From the NCBI GenBank assembly GCA_037893225.1, contig JAZGUH010000620.1:212533-276532 (forward strand): DNA of 64,000 nt, read 5' to 3'. Made by a program: the position numbers and the translations under genes. Below are positions 38,456 through 51,201 of the stretch, in pieces (the first letter of the stretch is position 1; each line of letters opens with the position of its first letter). The notes beneath the pieces were generated by a model. It ran no database searches, was not told where the DNA came from, and was given only the letters and a program-made list of their open reading frames with translations. The DNA comes from Hippasteria phrygiana. Its lineage: Eukaryota > Echinodermata > Asteroidea > Valvatida > Goniasteridae.

Positions 38456-41236
38456 ATGTCAAAATTACTGAATTTGGTTGATATTTCATGAAATTATGAA
38501 TGAGTAAAGCAAGTCCATACCCCAGGGAATTTGACAGGCATGGAGCAATAAATAAAAGGTAATCTGCACACAGATGGTGGCCGGGAAGAAAATAAACATT
38601 GCGAGGTTTGAATTTTCTCCACAAGTATTAACTCTAAGAAGCCGCCGATAATTGTAACATGTAGCGCCAGATCTAAGCTATCCGTACATGTCAAAATTAC
38701 TGAATTTGGTTGATATTTCATGCAATTATGAATGAGTAAAGCAAGTCCATACCCCAGGGAATTTGACATGCACGGAGCAATAAATAGACGGTAACATGTA
38801 CACAGATGTTGGCCGGAAAGAAAATAAACATTGCGAGGTTTGAATTTTCTCCACAAGTTTTAACTCTAAGAAGCCGCCGATAATTGCAACATGTAGCGCC
38901 AGATCTAAGCTATCCATACATGTCAAAATTACTGAATTTGGTTGATATTTCATGCAATTATGAATGAGTAAAGCAAGTCATACCCCAGGGAATTTGACAG
39001 GCATGGAGCAATAAATAGAAGGTAATATGCACACAGATGGTGGCCGGAAAGAAAATAAACATTGCGAGGTTTGAATTTTCTCCACAAGTTTTAACTCTAA
39101 GAAGCCGCCGATAATTGCAACATGTAGCGCCAGATCTAAGCTATCCATACATGTCAAAATTACTGAATTTGGTTGATATTTCATGCAATTATGAATGAGT
39201 AAAGCAAGTCCATACCCCAGGGAATTTGACAGGCATGGAGCAATAAATAAGAGGTAATCTGCACACAGATGGTGGCCGGGAAGAAAATAAACATTGCGAG
39301 GTTTGAATTTTCTCCACAAGTGTTAACTCTAAGAAGCCGCCGCTAATTGCAACATGTAGCGCCAGATCTAAGCTATCCATACATGTCAAAATTACTGAAT
39401 TTGGTTGATATTTCATGCAATTATGAATGAGTAAAGCAAGTCCATACCCCAGGGAATTTGACATGCATGGAGCAATAAATAGACGGTAACATGTACACAG
39501 ATGTTGGCCGGGAAGAAAATAAACATTGCGAGGTTTGAATTTTCTCCACAAGTGTTAACTCTAAGAAGCCGCCGATAATTGCAACATGTAGCGCCAGATC
39601 TAAGCTATCCATACATGTCAAAATTACTGAATTTGGTTGATATTTCATGCAATTATGAATGAGTAAAGCAAGTCATACCCCAGGGAATTTGACAGGCATG
39701 GAGCAATAAATAGAAGGTAATATGCACACAGATGTTGGCCGGAAAGAAAATAAACATTGCGAGGTTTGAATTTTCTCCACAAGTTTTAACTCTAAGAAGC
39801 CGCCGATAATTGCAACATGTAGCGCCAGATCTAAGCTATCCATACATGTCAAAATTACTGAATTTGGTTGATATTTCATGAAATTATGAATGAGTAAAGC
39901 AAGTCCATACCCCAGGGAATTTGACAGGCATGGAGCAATAAATAAAAGGTAATCTGCACACAGATGGTGGCCGGGAAGAAAATAAACATTGCGAGGTTTG
40001 AATTTTCTCCACAAGTATTAACTCTAAGAAGCCGCCGATAATTGTAACATGTAGCGCCAGATCTAAGCTATCCGTACATGTCAAAATTACTGAATTTGGT
40101 TGATATTTCATGCAATTATGAATGAGTAAAGCAAGTCCATACCCCAGGGAATTTGACATGCACGGAGCAATAAATAGACGGTAACATGTACACAGATGTT
40201 GGCCGGAAAGAAAATAAACATTGCGAGGTTTGAATTTTCTCCACAAGTTTTAACTCTAAGAAGCCGCCGATAATTGCAACATGTAGCGCCAGATCTAAGC
40301 TATCCATACATGTCAAAATTACTGAATTTGGTTGATATTTCATGCAATTATGAATGAGTAAAGCAAGTCATACCCCAGGGAATTTGACAGGCATGGAGCA
40401 ATAAATAGAAGGTAATATGCACACAGATGTTGGCCGGAAAGAAAATAAACATTGCGAGGTTTGAATTTTCTCCACAAGTTTTAACTCTAAGAAGCCGCCG
40501 ATAATTGCAACATGTAGCGCCAGATCTAAGCTATCCATACATGTCAAAATTACTGAATTTGGTTGATATTTCATGCAATTATGAATGAGTAAAGCAAGTC
40601 CATACCCCAGGGAATTTGACAGGCATGGAGCAATAAATAAGAGGTAATCTGCACACAGATGGTGGCCGGGAAGAAAATAAACATTGCGAGGTTTGAATTT
40701 TCTCCACAAGTGTTAACTCTAAGAAGCCGCCGCTAATTGCAACATGTAGCGCCAGATCTAAGCTATCCATACATGTCAAAATTACTGAATTTGGTTGATA
40801 TTTCATGCAATTATGAATGAGTAAAGCAAGTCCATACCCCAGGGAATTTGACATGCATGGAGCAATAAATAGACGGTAACATGTACACAGATGTTGGCCG
40901 GGAAGAAAATAAACATTGCGAGGTTTGAATTTTCTCCACAAGTGTTAACTCTAAGAAGCCGCCGATAATTGCAACATGTAGCGCCAGATCTAAGCTATCC
41001 ATACATGTCAAAATTACTGAATTTGGTTGATATTTCATGCAATTATGAATGAGTAAAGCAAGTCATACCCCAGGGAATTTGACAGGCATGGAGCAATAAA
41101 TAGAAGGTAATATGCACACAGATGTTGGCCGGAAAGAAAATAAACATTGCGAGGTTTGAATTTTCTCCACAAGTTTTAACTCTAAGAAGCCGCCGATAAT
41201 TGCAACATGTAGCCGCCAGATCTAAGCTATCCATAC
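38456..41236. repeat. 6-mer tandem duplication, period 1,390 bp
   Basis: Copies are 38456-39845 and 39846-41236. Unit order matches throughout, including the CCGCTAATTG (A193C) unit near 39340 and 40730. The last unit of the second copy is one base longer because of the insertion near 41214. Confidence 0.88.
41005..41236. repeat. Monomer with both a deletion and an insertion
   Basis: This unit has the usual C deletion of the 231-bp class and an extra C giving GTAGCCGCCAG instead of GTAGCGCCAG near 41211-41215, so it is 232 bp again. It is the only insertion in the window by the length balance. It may be a real private mutation or an uncorrected sequencing error. Confidence 0.85.
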
Positions 41237-44200
41237 ATGTCAAAATTACTGAATTTGGTTGATATTTCATGCAATTATGAATGAGTAAAGCAAGTCCATA
41301 CCCCAGAGAATTTGACATGCATGGAGCAATAAATAGACGGTAACATGTACACAGATGTTGGCCGGAAAGAAAATAAACATTGCGAGGTTTGAATTTTCTC
41401 CACAAGTTTTAACTCTAAGAAGCCGCCGATAATTGCAACATGTAGCGCCAGATCTAAGCTATCCATACATGTCAAAATTACTGAATTTGGTTGATATTTC
41501 ATGCAATTATGAATGAGTAAAGCAAGTCCATACCCCAGGGAATTTGACATGCATGGAGCAATAAATAGACGGTAATATGCACACAGATGTTAGCCGGAAA
41601 GAAAATAAACATTGCGAGGTTTGAATTTTCTCCACAAGTTTTAACTCTAAGAAGCCGCCGATAATTGCAACATGTAGCGCCAGATCTAAGCTATCCATAC
41701 ATGTCAAAATTACTGAATTTGGTTGATATTTCATGCAATTATGAATGAGTAAAGCAAGTCCATACCCCAGGGAATTTGACATGCATGGAGCAATAAATAG
41801 ACGGTAACATGTACACAGATGTTGGCCGGGAAGAAAATAAACATTGCGAGGTTTGAATTTTCTCCACAAGTGTTAACTCTAAGAAGCCGCCGATAATTGC
41901 AACATGTAGCGCCAGATCTAAGCTATCCATACATGTCAAAATTACTGAATTTGGTTGATATTTCATGCAATTATGAATGAGTAAAGCAAGTCCATACCCC
42001 AGGGAATTTGACATGCATGGAGCAATAAATAGACGGTAATATGCACACAGATGTTGGCCGGAAAGAAAATAAACATTGCGAGGTTTGAATTTTCTCCACA
42101 AGTTTTAACTCTAAGAAGCCGCCGATAATTGCAACATGTAGCGCCAGATCTAAGCTATCCATACATGTCAAAATTACTGAATTTGGTTGATATTTCATGC
42201 AATTATGAATGAGTAAAGCAAGTCCATACCCCAGGGAATTTGACATGCATGGAGCAATAAATAGACGGTAACATGTACACAGATGTTGGCCGGGAAGAAA
42301 ATAAACATTGCGAGGTTTGAATTTTCTCCACAAGTGTTAACTCTAAGAAGCCGCCGATAATTGCAACATGTAGCGCCAGATCTAAGCTATCCATACATGT
42401 CAAAATTACTGAATTTGGTTGATATTTCATGCAATTATGAATGAGTAAAGCAAGTCATACCCCAGGGAATTTGACAGGCATAGAGCAATAAATAGAAGGT
42501 AATATGCACACAGATGGTGGCCGGAAAGAAAATATACATTGCGAGGTTTGAATTTTCTCCACAAGTTTTAACTCTAAGAAGCCGCCGATAATTGCAACAT
42601 GTAGCGCCAGATCTAAGCTATCCATACATGTCAAAATTACTGAATTTGGTTGATATTTCATGCAATTATGAATGAGTAAAGCAAGTCCATACCCCAGGGA
42701 ATTTGACAGGCATGGAGCAATAAATAAGAGGTAATCTGCACACAGATGGTGGCCGGGAAGAAAATAAACATTGCGAGGTTTGAATTTTCTCCACAAGTGT
42801 TAACTCTAAGAAGCCGCCGATAATTGCAACATGTAGCGCCAGATCTAAGCTATCCATACATGTCAAAATTACTGAATTTGGTTGATATTTCATGAAATTA
42901 TGAATGAGTAAAGCAAGTCCATACCCCAGGGAATTTGACAGGCATGGAGCAATAAATAAGAGGTAATCTGCACACAGATGGTGGCCGGGAAGAAAATAAA
43001 CATTGCGAGGTTTGAATTTTCTCCACAAGTGTTAACTCTAAGAAGCCGCCGATAATTGCAACATGTAGCGCCAGATCTAAGCTATCCATACATGTCAAAA
43101 TTACTGAATTTGGTTGATATTTCATGCAATTATGAATGAGTAAAGCAAGTCCATACCCCAGGGAATTTGACATGCACGGAGCAATAAATAGACGGTAACA
43201 TGTACACAGATGTTGGCCGGAAAGAAAATAAACATTGCGAGGTTCGAATTTTCTCCACAAGTTTTAACTCTAAGAAGCCGCCGATAATTGCAACATGTAG
43301 CGCCAGATCTAAGCTATCCATACATGTCAAAATTACTGAATTTGGTTGATATTTCATGCAATTATGAATGAGTAAAGCAAGTCATACCCCAGGGAATTTG
43401 ACAGGCATGGAGCAATAAATAGAAGGTAATATGCACACAGATGTTGGCCGGAAAGAAAATAAACATTGCGAGGTTTGAATTTTCTCCACAAGTTTTAACT
43501 CTAAGAAGCCGCCGATAATTGCAACATGTTGCGCCAGATCTAAGCTATCCATACATGTCAAAATTACTGAATTTGGTTGATATTTCATGCAATTATGAAT
43601 GAGTAAAGCAAGTCCATACCCCTGGGAATTTGACAGGCATGGAGCAATAAATAAGAGGTAATCTGCACACAGATGGTGGCCGGGAAGAAAATAAACATTG
43701 CGAGGTTTGAATTTTCTCCACAAGTGTTAACTCTAAGAAGCCGCCGATAATTGCAACATGTAGCGCCAGATCTAAGCTATCCATACATGTCAAAATTACT
43801 GAATTTGGTTGATATTTCATGCAATTATGAATGAGTAAAGCAAGTCCATACCCCAGGGAATTTGACAGGCATGGAGCAATAAATAAGAGGTAATCTGCAC
43901 ACAGATGGTGGCCGGGAAGAAAATAAACATTGCGAGGTTTGAATTGTCTCCACAAGTGTTAACTCTAAGAAGCCGCCGATAATTGCAACATGTAGCGCCA
44001 GATCTAAGCTATCCATACATGTCAAAATTACTGAATTTGGTTGATATTTCATGAAATTATGAATGAGTAAAGCAAGTCCATACCCCAGGGAATTTGACAG
44101 GCATGGAGCAATAAATAAGAGGTAATCTGCACACAGATGGTGGCCGGGAAGAAAATAAACATTGCGAGGTTTGAATTTTCTCCACAAGTGTTAACTCTAA

Positions 44201-47200
44201 GAAGCCGCCGATAATTGCAACATGTAGCGCCAGATCTAAGCTATCCATACATGTCAAAATTACTGAATTTGGTTGATATTTCATGCAATTATGAATGAGT
44301 AAAGCAAGTCCATACCCCAGGGAATTTGACATGCACGGAGCAATAAATAGACGGTAACATGTACACAGATGTTGGCCGGAAAGAAAATAAACATTGCGAG
44401 GTTTGAATTTTCTCCACAAGTTTTAACTCTAAGAAGCCGCCGATAATTGCAACATGTAGCGCCAGATCTAAGCTATCCATACATGTCAAAATTACTGAAT
44501 TTGGTTGATATTTCATGCAATTATGAATGAGTAAAGCAAGTCATACCCCAGGGAATTTGACAGGCATGGAGCAATAAATAGAAGGTAATATGCACACAGA
44601 TGTTGGCCGGAAAGAAAATAAACATTGCGAGGTTTGAATTTTCTCCACAAGTTTTAACTCTAAGAAGCCGCCGATAATTGCAACATGTTGCGCCAGATCT
44701 AAGCTATCCATACATGTCAAAATTACTGAATTTGGTTGATATTTCATGCAATTATGAATGAGTAAAGCAAGTCCATACCCCTGGGAATTTGACAGGCATG
44801 GAGCAATAAATAAGAGGTAATCTGCACACAGATGGTGGCCGGGAAGAAAATAAACATTGCGAGGTTTGAATTTTCTCCACAAGTGTTAACTCTAAGAAGC
44901 CGCCGCTAATTGCAACATGTAGCGCCAGATCTAAGCTATCCATACATGTCAAAATTACTGAATTTGGTTGATATTTCATGCAATTATGAATGAGTAAAGC
45001 AAGTCCATACCCCAGGGAATTTGACATGCATGGAGCAATAAATAGACGGTAACATGTACACAGATGTTGGCCGGGAAGAAAATAAACATTGCGAGGTTTG
45101 AATTTTCTCCACAAGTGTTAACTCTAAGAAGCCGCCGATAATTGCAACATGTAGCGCCAGATCTAAGCTATCCATACATGTCAAAATTACTGAATTTGGT
45201 TGATATTTCATGCAATTATGAATGAGTAAAGCAAGTCATACCCCAGGGAATTTGACAGGCATGGAGCAATAAATAGAAGGTAATATGCACACAGATGTTG
45301 GCCGGAAAGAAAATAAACATTGCGAGGTTTGAATTTTCTCCACAAGTTTTAACTCTAAGAAGCCGCCGATAATTGCAACATGTAGCGCCAGATCTAAGCT
45401 ATCCGTACATGTCAAAATTACTGAATTTGGTTGATATTTCATGCAATTATGAATGAGTAAAGCAAGTCCATACCCCAGGGAATTTGACATGCATGGAGCA
45501 ATAAATAGACGGTAACATGTACACAGATGTTGGCCGGGAAGAAAATAAACATTGCGAGGTTTGAATTTTCTCCACAAGTGTTAACTCTAAGAAGCCGCCG
45601 ATAATTGCAACATGTAGCGCCAGATCTAAGCTATCCATACATGTCAAAATTACTGAATTTGGTTGATATTTCATGCAATTATGAATGAGTAAAGCAAGTC
45701 CATACCCCAGGGAATTTGACATGCATGGAGCAATAAATAGACGGTAATATGCACACAGATGTTGGCCGGAAAGAAAATAAACATTGCGAGGTTTGAATTT
45801 TCTCCACAAGTTTTAACTCTAAGAAGCCGCCGATAATTGCAACATGTAGCGCCAGATCTAAGCTATCCATACATGTCAAAATTACTGAATTTGGTTGATA
45901 TTTCATGCAATTATGAATGAGTAAAGCAAGTCCATACCCCAGGGAATTTGACATGCATGGAGCAATAAATAGACGGTAACATGTACACAGATGTTGGCCG
46001 GGAAGAAAATAAACATTGCGAGGTTTGAATTTTCTCCACAAGTGTTAACTCTACGAAGCCGCCGATAATTGCAACATGTAGCGCCAGATCTAAGCTATCC
46101 ATACATGTCAAAATTACTGAATTTGGTTGATATTTCATGCAATTATGAATGAGTAAAGCAAGTCATACCCCAGGGAATTTGACAGGCATGGAGCAATAAA
46201 TAGAAGGTAATATGCACACAGATGGTGGCCGGAAAGAAAATATACATTGCGAGGTTTGAATTTTCTCCACAAGTTTTAACTCTAAGAAGCCGCCGATAAT
46301 TGCAACATGTAGCGCCAGATCTAAGCTATCCATACATGTCAAAATTACTGAATTTGGTTGATATTTCATGCAATTATGAATGAGTAAAGCAAGTCCATAC
46401 CCCAGGGAATTTGACAGGCATGGAGCAATAAATAAGAGGTAATCTGCACACAGATGGTGGCCGGGAAGAAAATAAACATTGCGAGGTTTGAATTTTCTCC
46501 ACAAGTGTTAACTCTAAGAAGCCGCCGATAATTGCAACATGTAGCGCCAGATCTAAGCTATCCATACATGTCAAAATTACTGAATTTGGTTGATATTTCA
46601 TGAAATTATGAATGAGTAAAGCAAGTCCATACCCCAGGGAATTTGACAGGCATGGAGCAATAAATAAGAGGTAATCTGCACACAGATGGTGGCCGGGAAG
46701 AAAATAAACATTGCGAGGTTTGAATTTTCTCCACAAGTGTTAACTCTAAGAAGCCGCCGATAATTGCAACATGTAGCGCCAGATCTAAGCTATCCATACA
46801 TGTCAAAATTACTGAATTTGGTTGATATTTCATGCAATTATGAATGAGTAAAGCAAGTCCATACCCCAGGGAATTTGACATGCACGGAGCAATAAATAGA
46901 CGGTAACATGTACACAGATGTTGGCCGGAAAGAAAATAAACATTGCGAGGTTTGAATTTTCTCCACAAGTTTTAACTCTAAGAAGCCGCCGATAATTGCA
47001 ACATGTAGCGCCAGATCTAAGCTATCCATACATGTCAAAATTACTGAATTTGGTTGATATTTCATGCAATTATGAATGAGTAAAGCAAGTCATACCCCAG
47101 GGAATTTGACAGGCATGGAGCAATAAATAGAAGGTAATATGCACACAGATGTTGGCCGGAAAGAAAATAAACATTGCGAGGTTTGAATTTTCTCCACAAG

Positions 47201-48653
47201 TTTTAACTCTAAGAAGCCGCCGATAATTGCAACATGTTGCGCCAGATCTAAGCTATCCATACATGTCAAAATTACTGAATTTGGTTGATATTTCATGCAA
47301 TTATGAATGAGTAAAGCAAGTCCATACCCCTGGGAATTTGACAGGCATGGAGCAATAAATAAGAGGTAATCTGCACACAGATGGTGGCCGGGAAGAAAAT
47401 AAACATTGCGAGGTTTGAATTTTCTCCACAAGTGTTAACTCTAAGAAGCCGCCGCTAATTGCAACATGTAGCGCCAGATCTAAGCTATCCATACATGTCA
47501 AAATTACTGAATTTGGTTGATATTTCATGCAATTATGAATGAGTAAAGCAAGTCCATACCCCAGGGAATTTGACATGCATGGAGCAATAAATAGACGGTA
47601 ACATGTACACAGATGTTGGCCGGGAAGAAAATAAACATTGCGAGGTTTGAATTTTCTCCACAAGTGTTAACTCTAAGAAGCCGCCGATAATTGCAACATG
47701 TAGCGCCAGATCTAAGCTATCCATACATGTCAAAATTACTGAATTTGGTTGATATTTCATGCAATTATGAATGAGTAAAGCAAGTCATACCCCAGGGAAT
47801 TTGACAGGCATGGAGCAATAAATAGAAGGTAATATGCACACAGATGTTGGCCGGAAAGAAAATAAACATTGCGAGGTTTGAATTTTCTCCACAAGTTTTA
47901 ACTCTAAGAAGCCGCCGATAATTGCAACATGTAGCGCCAGATCTAAGCTATCCGTACATGTCAAAATTACTGAATTTGGTTGATATTTCATGCAATTATG
48001 AATGAGTAAAGCAAGTCCATACCCCAGGGAATTTGACATGCATGGAGCAATAAATAGACGGTAACATGTACACAGATGTTGGCCGGGAAGAAAATAAACA
48101 TTGCGAGGTTTGAATTTTCTCCACAAGTGTTAACTCTAAGAAGCCGCCGATAATTGCAACATGTAGCGCCAGATCTAAGCTATCCATACATGTCAAAATT
48201 ACTGAATTTGGTTGATATTTCATGCAATTATGAATGAGTAAAGCAAGTCCATACCCCAGGGAATTTGACATGCATGGAGCAATAAATAGACGGTAATATG
48301 CACACAGATGTTGGCCGGAAAGAAAATAAACATTGCGAGGTTTGAATTTTCTCCACAAGTTTTAACTCTAAGAAGCCGCCGATAATTGCAACATGTAGCG
48401 CCAGATCTAAGCTATCCATACATGTCAAAATTACTGAATTTGGTTGATATTTCATGCAATTATGAATGAGTAAAGCAAGTCCATACCCCAGGGAATTTGA
48501 CATGCATGGAGCAATAAATAGACGGTAACATGTACACAGATGTTGGCCGGGAAGAAAATAAACATTGCGAGGTTTGAATTTTCTCCACAAGTGTTAACTC
48601 TAAGAAGCCGCCGATAATTGCAACATGTAGCGCCAGATCTAAGCTATCCATAC
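41237..48653. repeat. Array domain III
   Basis: T172A/C200T units are absent here although present on both sides. Domain markers are A208T (CATGTTGCGCC near 43529, 44688 and 47237) and CCCCTGGG (near 43622, 44781 and 47331). It contains a 16-mer tandem duplication with period 3,708 bp. No gene is visible. Confidence 0.7.
41701..48653. repeat. 16-mer duplication, period 3,708 bp, with an 11-mer period (2,549 bp) inside
   Basis: Unit starts 41701, 41933, 42165, 42397, 42628, 42860, 43092 and 43324 match 45409, 45641, 45873, 46105, 46336, 46568, 46800 and 47032 in class. Within the same region 44483-46104 matches 47032-48653 at +2,549, and 42628-43786 matches 43787-44945 at +1,159. Several rounds of unequal exchange overlap here. 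Confidence 0.82.
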
Positions 48654-49812
48654 ATGTCAAAATTACTGAATTTGGTTGATATTTCATGAAATTATGAATG
48701 AGTAAAGCAAGTCCATACCCCAGGGAATTTGACAGGCATGGAGCAATAAATAAAAGGTAATCTGCACACAGATGGTGGCCGGGAAGAAAATAAACATTGC
48801 GAGGTTTGAATTTTCTCCACAAGTATTAACTCTAAGAAGCCGCCGATAATTGTAACATGTAGCGCCAGATCTAAGCTATCCGTACATGTCAAAATTACTG
48901 AATTTGGTTGATATTTCATGCAATTATGAATGAGTAAAGCAAGTCCATACCCCAGGGAATTTGACATGCACGGAGCAATAAATAGACGGTAACATGTACA
49001 CAGATGTTGGCCGGAAAGAAAATAAACATTGCGAGGTTTGAATTTTCTCCACAAGTTTTAACTCTAAGAAGCCGCCGATAATTGCAACATGTAGCGCCAG
49101 ATCTAAGCTATCCATACATGTCAAAATTACTGAATTTGGTTGATATTTCATGCAATTATGAATGAGTAAAGCAAGTCATACCCCAGGGAATTTGACAGGC
49201 ATGGAGCAATAAATAGAAGGTAATATGCACACAGATGTTGGCCGGAAAGAAAATAAACATTGCGAGGTTTGAATTTTCTCCACAAGTTTTAACTCTAAGA
49301 AGCCGCCGATAATTGCAACATGTAGCGCCAGATCTAAGCTATCCATACATGTCAAAATTACTGAATTTGGTTGATATTTCATGCAATTATGAATGAGTAA
49401 AGCAAGTCCATACCCCAGGGAATTTGACAGGCATGGAGCAATAAATAAGAGGTAATCTGCACACAGATGGTGGCCGGGAAGAAAATAAACATTGCGAGGT
49501 TTGAATTTTCTCCACAAGTGTTAACTCTAAGAAGCCGCCGCTAATTGCAACATGTAGCGCCAGATCTAAGCTATCCATACATGTCAAAATTACTGAATTT
49601 GGTTGATATTTCATGCAATTATGAATGAGTAAAGCAAGTCCATACCCCAGGGAATTTGACATGCATGGAGCAATAAATAGACGGTAACATGTACACAGAT
49701 GTTGGCCGGGAAGAAAATAAACATTGCGAGGTTTGAATTTTCTCCACAAGTGTTAACTCTAAGAAGCCGCCGATAATTGCAACATGTAGCGCCAGATCTA
49801 AGCTATCCATAC

Positions 49813-50505
49813 ATGTCAAAATTACTGAATTTGGTTGATATTTCATGCAATTATGAATGAGTAAAGCAAGTCATACCCCAGGGAATTTGACAGGCATGGA
49901 GCAATAAATAGAAGGTAATATGCACACAGATGTTGGCCGGAAAGAAAATAAACATTGCGAGGTTTGAATTTTCTCCACAAGTTTTAACTCTAAGAAGCCG
50001 CCGATAATTGCAACATGTAGCGCCAGATCTAAGCTATCCATACATGTCAAAATTACTGAATTTGGTTGATATTTCATGCAATTATGAATGAGTAAAGCAA
50101 GTCATACCCCAGGGAATTTGACAGGCATGGAGCAATAAATAGAAGGTAATATGCACACAGATGTTGGCCGGAAAGAAAATAAACATTGCGAGGTTTGAAT
50201 TTTCTCCACAAGTTTTAACTCTAAGAAGCCGCCGATAATTGCAACATGTAGCGCCAGATCTAAGCTATCCATACATGTCAAAATTACTGAATTTGGTTGA
50301 TATTTCATGCAATTATGAATGAGTAAAGCAAGTCATACCACAGGAAATTTGACAGGCATGGAGCAATAAATAGAAGGTAATATGCACACAGATGTTGGCC
50401 GGAAAGAAAATATACATTGCGAGGTTTGAATTTTCTCCACAAGTTTTAACTCTAAGAAGCCGCCGATAATTGCAACATGTAGCGCCAGATCTAAGCTATC
50501 CATAC
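49813..50505. repeat. Three consecutive 231-bp monomers
   Basis: Units 49813-50043, 50044-50274 and 50275-50505 are all of the C-deleted class. Elsewhere such units are nearly always separated by one or more 232-bp units. The third carries the CATACCACAGGAAAT marker with A140T, linking it to the 5-mer unit at 37993-38223. Confidence 0.88.
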
Positions 50506-51201
50506 ATGTCAAAATTACTGAATTTGGTTGATATTTCATGCAATTATGAATGAGTAAAGCAAGTCCATACCCCAGGGAATTTGACAGGCATGGAGCAATA
50601 AATAAGAGGTAATCTGCACACAGATGGTGGCCGGGAAGAAAATAAACATTGCGAGGTTTGAATTTTCTCCACAAGTGTTAACTCTAAGAAGCCGCCGATA
50701 ATTGCAACATGTAGCGCCAGATCTAAGCTATCCATACATGTCAAAATTACTGAATTTGGTTGATATTTCATGAAATTATGAATGAGTAAAGCAAGTCCAT
50801 ACCCCAGGGAATTTGACAGGCATGGAGCAATAAATAAAAGGTAATCTGCACACAGATGGTGGCCGGGAAGAAAATAAACATTGCGAGGTTTGAATTTTCT
50901 CCACAAGTATTAACTCTAAGAAGCCGCCGATAATTGTAACATGTAGCGCCAGATCTAAGCTATCCGTACATGTCAAAATTACTGAATTTGGTTGATATTT
51001 CATGCAATTATGAATGAGTAAAGCAAGTCCATACCCCAGGGAATTTGACATGCACGGAGCAATAAATAGACGGTAACATGTACACAGATGTTGGCCGGAA
51101 AGAAAATAAACATTGCGAGGTTTGAATTTTCTCCACAAGTTTTAACTCTAAGAAGCCGCCGATAATTGCAACATGTAGCGCCAGATCTAAGCTATCCATA
51201 C

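Larger units (their letters stand above)
24326..41236. repeat. Array domain II
   Basis: The C36A, T172A and C200T variants first appear in this region (near 24592, 25652 and 25681). It contains 695-bp trimers (28.7-33.8 kb), three copies of a 1,158-bp 5-mer (34.75-38.22 kb) and two copies of a 1,390-bp 6-mer (38.46-41.24 kb). No gene is visible. The boundary is set by variant content and is approximate. Confidence 0.7.
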
